From an uncultured Methylococcaceae bacterium (GTDB taxonomy: Bacteria > Pseudomonadota > Gammaproteobacteria > Methylococcales > Methylomonadaceae), in NCBI GenBank assembly GCA_903866825.1, contig CAIPPE010000255.1:1-55684 (forward strand): a stretch of 55,684 nt of DNA, written 5' to 3'. A program made the translations under genes and the position numbers. This document shows positions 28,375-37,852 of this stretch, one piece after another; the stretch's first letter is position 1; each line of letters starts with the position of its first letter. The notes below the pieces were generated by a model, which was not told the origin of the DNA, made no database searches, and saw only the letters and a program-made list of their open reading frames with translations.

Positions 28375-28414
28375 TGTCATAGGATAGCCCTTTAAACTAA
28401 GCCATCCTATGACA
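28375..28414. terminator. Hairpin between convergent genes
   Basis: TGTCATAGGATAGC (28375-28388) pairs with GCCATCCTATGACA (28401-28414) with one mismatch around a 12-base loop. It lies 16 bases after the stop of the repeat protein and 39 bases after the stop of the convergent 61-residue gene, so it can serve both. Confidence 0.72.
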
Positions 28415-28453
28415 GAACTTATAATATGCTACAAAGTCACAAAAAAGTTTTAG

Positions 28454-28639
28454 CTATATTGCTTTAGATTTTGTTTTTGTACAGCGAGTGCATTGATAAA
28501 CAGTCACTAACTTACCCTGCTTAACATCAAACTGCTTCTCTTTAAAGATTTTCCACTTATGGAAACCGAACTGGCAAAGAGATTTGCCTTTATGTCTATC
28601 AGCAACACTGATTTTTTTAAACTGAACAATTTCACCCAT
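28454..28639 (-). CDS. Small 61-residue Cys/His protein, possible zinc ribbon
   Basis: 61 residues: a basic N-terminal half, then CQFGFHKWKIFKEK and, near the C-terminus, YQCTRCTKTKSK. The C...H plus CxxC spacing would suit a single zinc site of a small zinc ribbon. The strong pattern and its position 15 bases after the TetR-type gene on the same strand make a real gene likely. Similar short proteins with a GxHKW segment followed by CxRC occur in bacteria and phages without known function. No signal peptide. Confidence 0.6.
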   Translation of the reverse strand: MGEIVQFKKISVADRHKGKSLCQFGFHKWKIFKEKQFDVKQGKLVTVYQCTRCTKTKSKAI

Positions 28640-28654
28640 AGTTATTTAGTTAAA

Positions 28655-29257
28655 TTATTTTTTAGCGATGGTCTGCCACGCGACTAACCATGTTTGACTC
28701 AGATAAGAATCTGCTTTTTTACCTAAAGCACCATTCAATATGGAAGATAAGGTATGAGTAATCACACCAAAAAAATAAGCATTAATCAATTGGGGATCAA
28801 TATCACGTATTTCACCATTTCGAATACCAGACTGAATAATTTTAAAAATCTTTACAAAAGCTGCCGTATCTAAAACCGGCTTTTGCTCTGGCAAAAACTC
28901 ATTCAGCTTTAGAAAAAATAAAAAACGGATTACATCCGGCGCTTCATCCGCCAACCTAAAAAGCAAGTCCGTTATCCCCCTTAATTGCTCAGAAGACTTT
29001 TGATTTTTGCGTCTGATTTCATCGATTGAAATACTTAAACTATCAAATATACTGACATATAACTCCGCCGCCATCATCTGTTTATCTTTAAAATGATGAT
29101 AAATAAAGCTAGTATTTTGTAAGCCCAACTGTTCGGCAATATCAATTAGCGATGTTTTAAAATAGCCTTTGCTTGTAAATAACTTTAAAGCGACCAATAA
29201 AATCTCGTCTTTTGTTACTGCTCTCACGTATATACTTTCTTCTCTTTCCTGATCCAT
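28655..29257 (-). CDS. TetR-family transcriptional regulator
   Basis: About 200 residues. The N-terminal helix-turn-helix domain reads TKDEILLVALKLFTSKGYFKTSLIDIAEQLGLQ and NTSFIYHHFKDKQMMAAEL, the classic TetR pattern; the C-terminal ligand-binding half is divergent. I chose ATG 29257; the frame also extends to TTG 29281 (eight more residues) and neither start has a clear ribosome-binding site. The 61-residue gene follows closely. Its ligand and targets cannot be told from sequence; no operator palindrome was obvious in the 165 bp upstream. Confidence 0.85.
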   Translation of the reverse strand: MDQEREESIYVRAVTKDEILLVALKLFTSKGYFKTSLIDIAEQLGLQNTSFIYHHFKDKQMMAAELYVSIFDSLSISIDEIRRKNQKSSEQLRGITDLLFRLADEAPDVIRFLFFLKLNEFLPEQKPVLDTAAFVKIFKIIQSGIRNGEIRDIDPQLINAYFFGVITHTLSSILNGALGKKADSYLSQTWLVAWQTIAKK

Positions 29258-29422
29258 TTGTGTTATGCCGCAGCGTTTCAATACACTGTATCTATAAGTG
29301 TTAAAAAAATGGCTTACTCAAAATTTGCTCAACTACCCAGGAAACCCTTCTGTTAAATCGACTCAAATTAGAAACCATAAAGTTCGAAGTTGTTTTTATA
29401 ACAACACCGCTAGCTAATCTAT

Positions 29423-29986
29423 TTATTGTTCCTTAATAACCACAAAAGCAGCATTTAAGTAACTCATCATTGACCATAAAGTCAGCACAGAAGCCACATA
29501 TAACAGAACATAACCCATCATATTTATAGGCAAACCAAATAAGTCCTCACGGTATAACAAAAAACCAATAGCCAACATTTGTGCACTTGTTTTCCATTTG
29601 CCTAATTGAGAAACTTTCACCTTGGCACGCTGACCAATTTCAGCCATCCATTCTCTCAAAGAAGCAATCGTAATCTCACGACCAATAATAACCGCTGCAG
29701 GAATTGCTAAATAAACTGACCCCTGCTGTTGAACAATTAAAACGAGCACGATCGCCACCATAAGCTTATCAGCGACTGGGTCTAAAAAAGCACCAAAAGG
29801 CGTTTCCAATTTTAACCTTCTAGCTAAGTAACCATCTAACCAGTCCGTCACACCGGCCATAAAAAAGATCAAAGTGCAAACAACATTAGAATACTGCCAA
29901 GGTAAATAAAAAACCACGGCTAATAAAGGAATTAACGCGATTCTTAGCAATGTAAGGTTTGTAGGTATATTAAATTGAATCGCCAT
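29423..29986 (-). CDS. pgsA: CDP-diacylglycerol-glycerol-3-phosphate 3-phosphatidyltransferase
   Basis: Makes phosphatidylglycerol phosphate, the committed step to anionic phospholipids, in the inner membrane. The 187 residues carry the CDP-alcohol phosphatidyltransferase motif DxxDGxxARx8GxxxDxxxD as DWLDGYLARRLKLETPFGAFLDPVADK, written here in parts: DWLDGYLARR, then PFGAFLDPVADK. Several membrane helices follow. ATG 29986 lies 17 bases inside the end of uvrC, a gene pair (uvrC-pgsA) that is common in gammaproteobacteria. Confidence 0.96.
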   Translation of the reverse strand: MAIQFNIPTNLTLLRIALIPLLAVVFYLPWQYSNVVCTLIFFMAGVTDWLDGYLARRLKLETPFGAFLDPVADKLMVAIVLVLIVQQQGSVYLAIPAAVIIGREITIASLREWMAEIGQRAKVKVSQLGKWKTSAQMLAIGFLLYREDLFGLPINMMGYVLLYVASVLTLWSMMSYLNAAFVVIKEQ

Positions 29987-31817
29987 CTTGATGATGAAAT
30001 AGTTCGTATATTCGCTCTGCCAACTGCCGACTTATGCCGTCAATGCTACAAAGTGCATCCACGCCTGCGCATTTAATGCCTTGCAGCCCCCCAAACTGTT
30101 TTAATAATAACTGCCGTCGCTTAGACCCTAATCCAGGAATATTTTCCAATACAGATTGCTTTGAGGACTTACCACGACGTGCTCTATGTCCTGTAATTGC
30201 AAACCGGTGAGCTTCATCACGTATTTGCTGAATCAACAACAATCCACTGGAACTCGGCACAATATCCAAAGGCTGCTCCTGATCAACTAAAATCAGTTTT
30301 TCCATGCCCGGCTTTCTATCGGGTCCCTTTGAAACGCCGACTATCATAACATTGTTTATCTCTAATTCAGCTAATGCCTTTTGCGCTTCATGTACCTGAC
30401 CTTTGCCCCCGTCAATAAACAATATGTCTGGAGCGATATGTTCACCTTGTTTGAGTCGCTTAAAGCGCCGATATACGGCCTGATAAATCGCCGCATAATC
30501 ATCTCCGCCGGTAATATCAGTAATATTAAAACGCCGATACGCTGATTTTACGGCTCCTTCTCTATCAAAAACCACGCAGGACGCCACCGTTTGATCACCT
30601 TGCGTATGACTAATATCAAAACATTCCAATCGCTTAGGCACCTCTACACAGCCCAAATCCTCTTGTAAACTTAAGAACCGCGCATAAACACCCTGCTTAT
30701 CAGCTAATTTACTTAGCAATGAGTTTTGGGCATTAGTCATAGCCATTTGTAGCCATTTTAAACGCTCACCTCTTACATTAGCAGAAATAAGTACAGAATG
30801 TTTTGCTTCACTGGTTAAGACTTCAACTAACAAGGCTGTTTCTTCCAAATCATGACTGACAATCAATTCATAAGGAATCGGCTTATCAAGGTAATATTGA
30901 GGAATAAATGCCTGTATAATTAACGCTGGATCTTGCTCACTGTTAATCCCCGGGAAAAAAACTTTATTCCCTAAATGCTGGCCATTACGAATAAAGAATA
31001 CTTGTACACAAGCTACATTACCTTTACTGGCGCAGGCAATAATATCAACATCACCCTTTTCGCCCGAAACAAAATACTTTTCCAGCACAGATCGCAATTT
31101 TGAAATTTGATCTCTATAACCCGCCGCTTCTTCAAATTTAAGCTTGGCTGAAGACTGCTCCATCTTAACAATTAACTGTTCAATCAACAAACTGCCTTTT
31201 CCCTCTAGAAACATCACAGTGCTCTCAACATCCAAGGCATAACTGGATTTATCAATAAAACCCACACAGGGTGCAGTACACCTTTCGATTTGATACTGCA
31301 AACAAGGCCTGCTGCGATTACTATAAATAGCATCATCACACTGACGAACCGGAAATAAACGCTGCAATAATTTTAAACTTTCCCTAACTGCGCCAGAGCT
31401 AGGATAAGGTCCGAAATAGCGGCCCTTTTTACGTTTCGCTCCACGATGATAAGTGATTTGAGGAAAATCATGATCATTAGACAAAAACACATAAGGAAAT
31501 GAACGATCGTCTCGTAAACAGATATTATAACGGGGCTTATGCAACTTGATTTGCTGACATTCAAGTAATAATGCCTCGCCTTCGGTGTGCGTCACAGTTA
31601 CTTCAATAGCGGTCACTTTAGAAACCATCACTTGCTGCTTTATTGAAGCAGTTTGACTTTTAAAATAGCTGGAAACACGATTTTTAAGATTTTTTGCTTT
31701 ACCAATATAGATAATTTCGCCCTTTTCGCTCAGCATTTTATAAATACCAGGGCGCGAGGTTAAATTCTTTAAAAAAGACGCTATATTAAAATCATTAACA
31801 GATTCTTCAAGAACCAC
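29970..31817 (-). CDS. uvrC: Excinuclease ABC subunit C
   Basis: Nuclease subunit of nucleotide excision repair; makes both incisions with UvrB at bulky lesions. The 615 residues contain the GIY-YIG nuclease (GIYKMLSEKGEIIYIGKAKN), the Cys-containing segment PCLQYQIERCTAPCVGFI, the UVR motif (SSAKLKFEEAAGYRDQISKL), the RNase H-like C-terminal nuclease (ECFDISHTQGDQTVASCVVF, DILFIDGGKGQV) and terminal helix-hairpin-helix repeats. The frame starts at GTG 31817; no ATG fits better. pgsA overlaps its end. Confidence 0.97.
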   Translation of the reverse strand: MVLEESVNDFNIASFLKNLTSRPGIYKMLSEKGEIIYIGKAKNLKNRVSSYFKSQTASIKQQVMVSKVTAIEVTVTHTEGEALLLECQQIKLHKPRYNICLRDDRSFPYVFLSNDHDFPQITYHRGAKRKKGRYFGPYPSSGAVRESLKLLQRLFPVRQCDDAIYSNRSRPCLQYQIERCTAPCVGFIDKSSYALDVESTVMFLEGKGSLLIEQLIVKMEQSSAKLKFEEAAGYRDQISKLRSVLEKYFVSGEKGDVDIIACASKGNVACVQVFFIRNGQHLGNKVFFPGINSEQDPALIIQAFIPQYYLDKPIPYELIVSHDLEETALLVEVLTSEAKHSVLISANVRGERLKWLQMAMTNAQNSLLSKLADKQGVYARFLSLQEDLGCVEVPKRLECFDISHTQGDQTVASCVVFDREGAVKSAYRRFNITDITGGDDYAAIYQAVYRRFKRLKQGEHIAPDILFIDGGKGQVHEAQKALAELEINNVMIVGVSKGPDRKPGMEKLILVDQEQPLDIVPSSSGLLLIQQIRDEAHRFAITGHRARRGKSSKQSVLENIPGLGSKRRQLLLKQFGGLQGIKCAGVDALCSIDGISRQLAERIYELFHHQDGDSI

Positions 31818-31945
31818 AATTCATACCAAATAAAATCCAAATTGGACCAACATATCATATTAATTTCATTTGACAAGTTTGACATTTTTAAACTATCCTT
31901 AAATCAAGTTTAATATTTGTAATTTTTTTAATTTTTCCTCTTTTT

Positions 31946-32308
31946 ATGGTATTTCCCATGACTTTCTTACACAAATCGTACCTCAAAACCTGCTTAGCCA
32001 TTACTATTGCTGCTTTTTGTTTTTCTGCACACGCTGAAGTTGATGTCGATGCCGCTAAAGCTTTAGCCAAAGAAAACGGTTGTTTTAGATGCCATGGCAC
32101 TGATAAAGACAAGGATGGTCCAGCCTGGAATAAAGTTGCTGCGAAATACAAAGGGGACGCAAAAGCCCAAGAAAAACTCCTGCAACACCTTTCTTCTGGA
32201 AGAAACGTCAAATTTGCTGACGGACATGAAGAAGCACACACTATCCTAAAGGCCGAAGATCCTAAGGCTGCTGCCAATCTGGCTGATTTTATTCTTTCTT
32301 TAAAATAG
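31946..32308 (+). CDS. Small periplasmic class I cytochrome c
   Basis: 120-residue precursor with a Sec signal peptide (hydrophobic core CLAITIAAFCFSAHA, cleavage after AHA) and one haem site CFRCH near residue 47. GPAWNKVAAKY after the haem and the helix NLADFILSLK at the C-terminus are typical of cytochrome c5/c551-type electron shuttles; the Met ligand of such proteins is not obvious in the expected region, where KFADGHEEAH stands instead, so His ligation is possible. Start ATG 31946; ATG 31958 would also keep the signal peptide. It lies 117 bp ahead of the decahaem cytochrome, with an imperfect hairpin between (32319-32363), and may act as periplasmic carrier for that conduit. Confidence 0.85.
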   Translation: MVFPMTFLHKSYLKTCLAITIAAFCFSAHAEVDVDAAKALAKENGCFRCHGTDKDKDGPAWNKVAAKYKGDAKAQEKLLQHLSSGRNVKFADGHEEAHTILKAEDPKAAANLADFILSLK

Positions 32309-32425
32309 CTAAAACATTGTGGTGAGTGAATACCAAGGGACCTCCTTGTTTTCGCATCACCACTAAATTTAGATTAGCTGCGTGAAAACGATGTAGCTCT
32401 TAAACCTTGCAGGAACTTTAAACTA

Positions 32426-33382
32426 ATGAACACATTAATTAAAATCATCATGCTGTGCGGGCTCCTCGTTGGATCCTCCTATGCTGCAAATAACCCGACG
32501 ACCACCACTAAATCACCTGCTCAAGCATTGGACAGGGATTCAGTGTGTACTACTTGCCACGATGAGAATGAAGCCAAACCCATTCTCTCAATTTATCAAA
32601 CTGCGCACGGCAACAAAGCCGATTCACGGACACCCTCTTGCCAATCATGTCATGGTCAAAGCGAGAAACATCTGAGCAGTAAAAGTTCTGCACCAGATGT
32701 TATTTTTGGTGCAAAAACGACAGGTGCATTTTCACCCAACGCAGCCAAAGAACAAAATGCAAGCTGCTTGTCTTGTCACGAAAAAGATCCTACCCGGACC
32801 CATTGGCAAGGCGGCGCTCATCAGGCGGCAGATCTAGCCTGTACTTCATGCCATGTAGTTCATAATGCACATGACAAAGTACGAGAAAAACAAACTCAAA
32901 GAGACGTATGCTTTACCTGTCATAAGGATCAAAAAGCACAGTCTAACAAGTTTTCACATCACCCAATTCCTGAAGGCAAAATCGCTTGCTCCGATTGCCA
33001 TAACCCACATGGCTCTGCAGGCCCCAAATTACTGGTCAAAAGCACTGTGACTGAAACCTGCTACACCTGTCATGCAGAAAAACGCGGCCCTTTCCTCTGG
33101 GAGCATCAGCCAGTCACTGAAGATTGTACTAACTGCCACACCCCTCATGGATCGAACATTACACCTTTATTGAAATCACGGGCCCCCTTCATCTGTGAAG
33201 AGTGCCACGATGGTCCACATAACAGTAAAACCCCGACTGCTGAAAATGCAGCAGGCATACAAGGAGGACTAACAGGCTCTCCTGCAAACCCAAGTACTAG
33301 CTATACCGGTCGTGCTTGTATGAATTGCCACAGCATGGTGCATGGATCAAATGATCCAGCTGGCGCCTTATTGCAACGCTAA
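32426..33382 (+). CDS. mtrA: Decahaem c-type cytochrome, MtrA/DmsE/PioA type
   Basis: 318-residue precursor with a signal peptide cleaved after about residue 20 (GSSYA) and exactly ten CxxCH sites at about residues 41, 72, 114, 139, 162, 188, 212, 234, 257 and 298. Length, spacing and repeated CHxxH-type segments (CHVVH, CHNPH, CHTPH) match MtrA/PioA/DmsE proteins, which insert in an outer-membrane MtrB barrel and wire electrons across the outer membrane. mtrB follows after 18 bases. No MtrC-like surface cytochrome is next to it, so the direction of flow (reduction of external acceptors, or oxidation of external donors as in PioAB/MtoAB) is not fixed by sequence. Confidence 0.94.
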   Translation: MNTLIKIIMLCGLLVGSSYAANNPTTTTKSPAQALDRDSVCTTCHDENEAKPILSIYQTAHGNKADSRTPSCQSCHGQSEKHLSSKSSAPDVIFGAKTTGAFSPNAAKEQNASCLSCHEKDPTRTHWQGGAHQAADLACTSCHVVHNAHDKVREKQTQRDVCFTCHKDQKAQSNKFSHHPIPEGKIACSDCHNPHGSAGPKLLVKSTVTETCYTCHAEKRGPFLWEHQPVTEDCTNCHTPHGSNITPLLKSRAPFICEECHDGPHNSKTPTAENAAGIQGGLTGSPANPSTSYTGRACMNCHSMVHGSNDPAGALLQR

Positions 33383-33400
33383 CCCACAACGGAGACAATC

Positions 33401-35740
33401 ATGAAAATTCGTAATGACGAAATGAAGGTCAGCATCATGGCTCTAGCGATACGCTGTGCATTGTTGGCAACTACCACACTCCCGTTTGGAGCTTATGCAT
33501 TAGCCGATGAAGCAACGGATGAACTTACAAAACCTTCAAATACGGTTAATTTTGGTGCTTTATATGCAGACCAATCCTCTGCCAGGTTTGGTCAATATAA
33601 CGGATTAAATAACCAAGGTGCCTATGGTTTGGGCGGTTTTGATATACGCGGGGGCAACGGCTACGATCAAAATAGCGGTAGCGGACTCCGCTGGAAATTA
33701 GGCGGCTCTAACCTTGGAACAACATCTAGAGAGCTCGATGGCTCTGCCAGCGATCAAGGTAAATGGAAAATCAATCTTGGCTATGATGAACTGCAACACA
33801 ACATCACTAATAGCTATATAACACCATTACAGGGTAATCCCGGTGATAATAACTTTACCCTGCCGTCAAACTTTGGCTCCATCAATACGGCGAGCGGTCA
33901 ACCAGGGACCAGAAGCCTAACACCTGCCCAGTCCTCTGACTTTCAGGGTGTAAATGAATCGGTCAATCGCAAAACAGGTTCGTTTGGCTCAACTTATACA
34001 TTCAGCCCACAATTAAGTGCACAAATTGATTATAAGCACTTAGATCAATCTGGTGCAAAGCTAATTGGTACAGGATCACAGGGTGGAATAAACTTAGTAG
34101 GTGGCTCTACAGGCAAAGCCGAAGCTAACATGCTGATTTTAAACCCTACCAGCTATCAAACCGACAATGTTAACGCAGCCTTGAGTTGGAGAGGTGATAA
34201 AGGAAATTTGACTGGCGGATATTATGGCTCAATATTTCATGATGATTATAATAGCCTAAGCTGGCAAAGTCCTATGACCTCTGCAGCCAGTAAATGTATA
34301 GGAGTTAATTGTTATTCCAATAACACTATGAGCACTGCGCCAAGCAATAGCTTGCATCAGGCGAATCTCACCGGTGGCTATAATTTTGGCTATGACACCA
34401 AAATAGCGGGAGGGTTTTCTTATGGTTACAACCAGCAGAACTCCAGTTTCGCACCCACCTTGATTCCTCAAGCTAGTGGAGTTGCTTACAATATGATGCA
34501 AGCCAATGGCCTACCTACTTCATCACTTAACGGTGTTGTAGAAACCAAACACGGTGATGTCAAACTAACCAACCAGAGCATTAAAGATTTGACATTGACT
34601 GCAGGCTATAAAATCAATGAGCGCGACAACCGCACCGATTCAAATGCGTATAAATACATGACTATCTCTGTTGAGCCTTATACAGGGGTTAATACTCCTT
34701 ATAGCAATCGTAAGATGCAATATGAAGCAACAGCTGCTTATCGTTTAACCAAATCCCAAAATATAAACTTTGGCTACGAACATGAAAGCATAAAACGTTG
34801 GTGTAACGGAGTATTAGGTGGTGCTCAATGTGTGTCGAGTCCGGCCAGTAACGAAGATAAAATGAATCTGACCTATCGGTTAAAAGCACTCGACAGCGTT
34901 AACTTTAATGCTGGCTATACCTATGCAAACCGCCGCGCTGAGAATGATCCTAATTTCCTCGCAAATGCAGGTAATTATGCTTCAACCACGGCTGTTTCAA
35001 GTTCAGCCCTAAATGCTGGTAATTTCCTTGGCTACATTGCCTATCCTTATGCTAACCGTGACCAAAACTTAGGTAAAGCTGGAGTCACTTGGCAAATCAC
35101 CCAAAAACTGGATTTAGGTGTCAATGGTCGTTATACTTATGACACTTACGATGCAAAACTGGGTGTACAAAATGGTCAGGCAGCAGGGGTGAATGTTGAT
35201 GCGACTTATAACTATGCAGAAAACAGCAATGTGTCTGCCTATTGGAATTGGCAAAATGGACAAAGAAACTTGCGGAGCGCGGCAAGTGGTAATGGTGCAT
35301 CACAAATAGTAGCGCCTACCAATATTTGGAGTAACCGACTCAATGACGTAAGTAATACCGTAGGTATATTGACTCGCCGTAATGGCTTGTTAAACGGGAA
35401 GATAGATCTGATTGGCGATTTATCTTATTCATTGGATACTACCAGCTATTCAACACAAGTGCCTTATAGCTCAACTTGTGGACTGTCAACGACACTTACT
35501 TGCGGTGCTTTATCGCCCATTAAGAATGAAATGTGGAGTTTAAAGTTAACCAGTAATTACCAACTCTACAAAAACGGTAAATTATCTTTAACTTATATGT
35601 ATCAAAAGTTAAACAGCAATGATTACTTTTATAACTCCCAAATGGTTGGCTATACCCCAAACTCTTTAATGCCAACCAACTTACAAATGCAAAATTATGC
35701 GGTTAATGTGATTGGCCTAACATACAACCACAGTTTCTAA
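33401..35740 (+). CDS. mtrB: MtrB/PioB-family outer-membrane beta-barrel
   Basis: 779-residue outer-membrane barrel that sheathes the decahaem cytochrome. A signal peptide (core ALAIRCALLATTTLPFG, cleavage near AYALA) is followed by many amphipathic strands with alternating aromatic and polar residues (KINLGYDEL, YKHLDQSGAKL, NFNAGYTYANRRAEND, SLKLTSNYQLYKNGKLSLTYMYQKL) and a C-terminal strand ending VIGLTYNHSF with terminal Phe, as in barrel proteins. The N-terminal CxxC seen in Shewanella MtrB is absent, as in PioB-like proteins. GGAG precedes ATG 33401. A terminator follows, so mtrA and mtrB form a unit. Confidence 0.92.
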   Translation: MKIRNDEMKVSIMALAIRCALLATTTLPFGAYALADEATDELTKPSNTVNFGALYADQSSARFGQYNGLNNQGAYGLGGFDIRGGNGYDQNSGSGLRWKLGGSNLGTTSRELDGSASDQGKWKINLGYDELQHNITNSYITPLQGNPGDNNFTLPSNFGSINTASGQPGTRSLTPAQSSDFQGVNESVNRKTGSFGSTYTFSPQLSAQIDYKHLDQSGAKLIGTGSQGGINLVGGSTGKAEANMLILNPTSYQTDNVNAALSWRGDKGNLTGGYYGSIFHDDYNSLSWQSPMTSAASKCIGVNCYSNNTMSTAPSNSLHQANLTGGYNFGYDTKIAGGFSYGYNQQNSSFAPTLIPQASGVAYNMMQANGLPTSSLNGVVETKHGDVKLTNQSIKDLTLTAGYKINERDNRTDSNAYKYMTISVEPYTGVNTPYSNRKMQYEATAAYRLTKSQNINFGYEHESIKRWCNGVLGGAQCVSSPASNEDKMNLTYRLKALDSVNFNAGYTYANRRAENDPNFLANAGNYASTTAVSSSALNAGNFLGYIAYPYANRDQNLGKAGVTWQITQKLDLGVNGRYTYDTYDAKLGVQNGQAAGVNVDATYNYAENSNVSAYWNWQNGQRNLRSAASGNGASQIVAPTNIWSNRLNDVSNTVGILTRRNGLLNGKIDLIGDLSYSLDTTSYSTQVPYSSTCGLSTTLTCGALSPIKNEMWSLKLTSNYQLYKNGKLSLTYMYQKLNSNDYFYNSQMVGYTPNSLMPTNLQMQNYAVNVIGLTYNHSF

Positions 35741-35786
35741 CGAGCATTTTAATTAAAGAAAACAGTGTAACCCTGTTAGAGAACTC

Positions 35787-35831
35787 AGCCCAATAAATGC
35801 AGACTCATTGATTTGCTTTATTGGGCTTTTA
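35787..35831 (+). terminator. Intrinsic terminator after mtrB
   Basis: AGCCCAATAAA (35787-35797) pairs perfectly with TTTATTGGGCT (35817-35827), followed by TTTT. The remaining 35832-36056 is AT-rich with no gene and presumably holds the promoter of the next gene; no clear boxes seen. Confidence 0.85.
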
Positions 35832-36056
35832 TAAGCTATACCCAGTTAGACTAAGCCTTCGTACCAACCCGTTTATCTACAAGAAAGCCCATTTTACCTA
35901 ATTAACTGGAGAAACTATTTTCATAAGGACAACTGAAAATATATACCCCACTCTAATATTTTAACACTCATATAGTAATTATTAACTTTTTTTCAAACCA
36001 AACTTTATTCAAGATAACTTAACGAGATTAAATCTCATAACCCTGAGAGTAAAAAA

Positions 36057-36842
36057 ATGATTAATCTAAGAGATGATTTAACTTTAGGTCACCTGTCTGT
36101 GACAAACAGGGTTTTGTTTTCTGGCTTCTTGTTCGTTATTGGTATAGGCCTACTCATGTCAGGACTCCAAATATTGCTGACCCATGGCATGGCGGATGGT
36201 GAACCCGGCCTTTCGAAAAAAGATATTGTTTATAGCTTTTATGGAAATCGCTCAGGCTCTAAATTAGAGACCGCGCTTAACGGAAAGATGAAAAGCAAAG
36301 CCCCACCCGAAGTTAACGAGATGCTGATTCGATGGGCCCATGATGGAGCACCTAAAGCGGAATGGGATAGTAAAATTAGTGCCGCTGTTGAAAAACATTG
36401 TTATAAATGCCATGATGAAGAATCCGACTTACCCCAATTAACTAAATATGATGTCGCGAAAGGCTTGGCTGAAGTTGATCAAGGTGCAAGTATCAGCTCA
36501 CTCACACGCGTCTCACATATCCACTTATTTGGTATCAGCTTTATATTTCTATATGTTGGATGGATTTTCAGCATGGCAGTATTTAACCCTTTCTGGAAAC
36601 TGATTTTAATATCATCACCCTTCGCCTTCTTGGTGATAGATGTTAGTTCATGGTGGATCACAAAATTCTGGCCTGACTTTGCAATTATTACCATGCTAAG
36701 CGGTATCGGCTATAGCATTGCGGTCATGATTATGTTTGTCACCTCTTTTGCCCAAATGTGGTTACCAAAATGGACCAAACCATCGCAATCTAACATTTAT
36801 GCAATCGTAAGAGAAAACTACAACAGAAAAAAAAGTGCTTAA
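36057..36842 (+). CDS. Membrane monohaem cytochrome, paralog A of a three-member family
   Basis: 261 residues. Predicted layout: helix 1 (about 18-42), a periplasmic domain of about 110 residues with one haem site CYKCH (115-119), then three helices (about 155-175, 182-200, 207-230). Strongly conserved with the two paralogs here: LTHGMADGxPGLS, DIVYSxYGNRSGSKLE, RVSHIHLFGISFIF (His 153 and 156 at the start of helix 2), DVxSWWxTKFWP and AQMWLP. The paired His in the membrane helix could bind a haem or interact with quinone; that is inference. Such proteins are sometimes mislabelled elongation factor-1 alpha in databases; nothing here supports that. Located after mtrAB, it is a candidate inner-membrane partner of the outer-membrane conduit. 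Confidence 0.8.
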   Translation: MINLRDDLTLGHLSVTNRVLFSGFLFVIGIGLLMSGLQILLTHGMADGEPGLSKKDIVYSFYGNRSGSKLETALNGKMKSKAPPEVNEMLIRWAHDGAPKAEWDSKISAAVEKHCYKCHDEESDLPQLTKYDVAKGLAEVDQGASISSLTRVSHIHLFGISFIFLYVGWIFSMAVFNPFWKLILISSPFAFLVIDVSSWWITKFWPDFAIITMLSGIGYSIAVMIMFVTSFAQMWLPKWTKPSQSNIYAIVRENYNRKKSA

Positions 36843-37043
36843 TTCCCTTTAAATCCTTTCAGTCATTGGCACTTGGCATCAACCGGACCTGTTCATTGAT
36901 GCCAAATAACACCCTCCTAGCAAAATTAGAAACAAATTCCTTAGTACTTGTCGTAGAATAAACACCTTCGTTAACTGTAGCTTCATTAATTAAGCGACTC
37001 TTCAGTTACCTCAACTTTTAACTCTAACTTTAGGAACAGAAAG

Positions 37044-37769
37044 ATGACTGAAATTTTACATAAGCTAACATTGGGTAAGCTTCCTTTAACCTACCGATTT
37101 TTGTTCACCAGTTTTTTATTGGTAGTTGGCCTGGGTTTGTGTATGGCAGGCGCTCAAATCATGCTCACACATGGGATGGCTGATGGTAAACCCGGATTAT
37201 CCATGGATGATATTGTGTATAGCTATTACGGCAATCGTTCTGGCTCTAAACTGGAATCAGCGCTTACCGGCAAAATGAAAGATAAAGCCCCAGCATCTGT
37301 TAACATTACCCTAATAAAATGGGTACGGGATGATGCGCCAGAAGCCGAATGGGCAAAAGTTGGTCCTTTATTTGAACAACACTGTTCAAAGTGCCACGAT
37401 GCTGAATCAGGATTACCCGAAGTAACTAAATTAGAAGTTGCAAAAAGCCTCGCTGAAGTGGATCACGGTGAAAGTATTAGCTCTTTAACCCGGGTTTCAC
37501 ACATTCATTTATTTGGAATTAGTTTTATTTTCTTATTTGTTGGATTAATTTTTGCGATGGCAGAATTTAACCCTTTTTGGAAGATCGTACTTATAACAAC
37601 GCCTTTTGCTTTTTTAGTCCTGGACGTTGCCTCTTGGTGGCTAACCAAATTCTGGCCCGAATGCGCCTGGTTTACGATGATAGGTGGTTTAGGATATAGT
37701 CTGGCTGCCTTAATTATGTTTGGTGCTTCTTTTGCTCAAATGTGGCTACCTCGCTGGACCCAAAAATAA
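37044..37769 (+). CDS. Membrane monohaem cytochrome, paralog B
   Basis: 241 residues and clearly a duplicate of the preceding gene: same order of helix 1, periplasmic domain with haem site CSKCH (114-118), then three helices, and near-identical blocks (LTHGMADGKPGLS, YYGNRSGSKLESAL, TRVSHIHLFGISFIF, ASWWLTKFWP, FAQMWLPRW). It lacks the 20-residue basic tail of paralog A. A 200-bp gap with a hairpin (36873-36882 with 36896-36905) separates the two, so B may have its own promoter. TTAGGAACAG before ATG 37044 gives a ribosome-binding site. Same proposed role as paralog A. Confidence 0.8.
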   Translation: MTEILHKLTLGKLPLTYRFLFTSFLLVVGLGLCMAGAQIMLTHGMADGKPGLSMDDIVYSYYGNRSGSKLESALTGKMKDKAPASVNITLIKWVRDDAPEAEWAKVGPLFEQHCSKCHDAESGLPEVTKLEVAKSLAEVDHGESISSLTRVSHIHLFGISFIFLFVGLIFAMAEFNPFWKIVLITTPFAFLVLDVASWWLTKFWPECAWFTMIGGLGYSLAALIMFGASFAQMWLPRWTQK

Positions 37770-37796
37770 CCCCGCCCTGTTTTCCCAATATTGACT

Positions 37797-37819
37797 GTGG
37801 GGCGAAATAATCGCCCCAC
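37797..37819. terminator. Bidirectional terminator between convergent cytochrome operons
   Basis: GTGGGGCGA (37797-37805) pairs perfectly with TCGCCCCAC (37811-37819) around AATAA. It lies between the convergent ends of paralogs B and C. Confidence 0.8.
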
Positions 37820-37852
37820 TATTAAACATACCCTCGGCCAACTCAACTTTAA

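Noticed and set aside
31888-32277. 129-codon minus-strand frame opposite the small cytochrome c
   Set aside because: The plus-strand frame has a signal peptide and CxxCH haem site; the opposite frame has no family features.
36057-37769. Elongation factor-1 alpha as product name for the membrane cytochromes
   Set aside because: This label is attached to similar proteins, but there is no GTP-binding motif; the sequences show membrane helices and a haem site.
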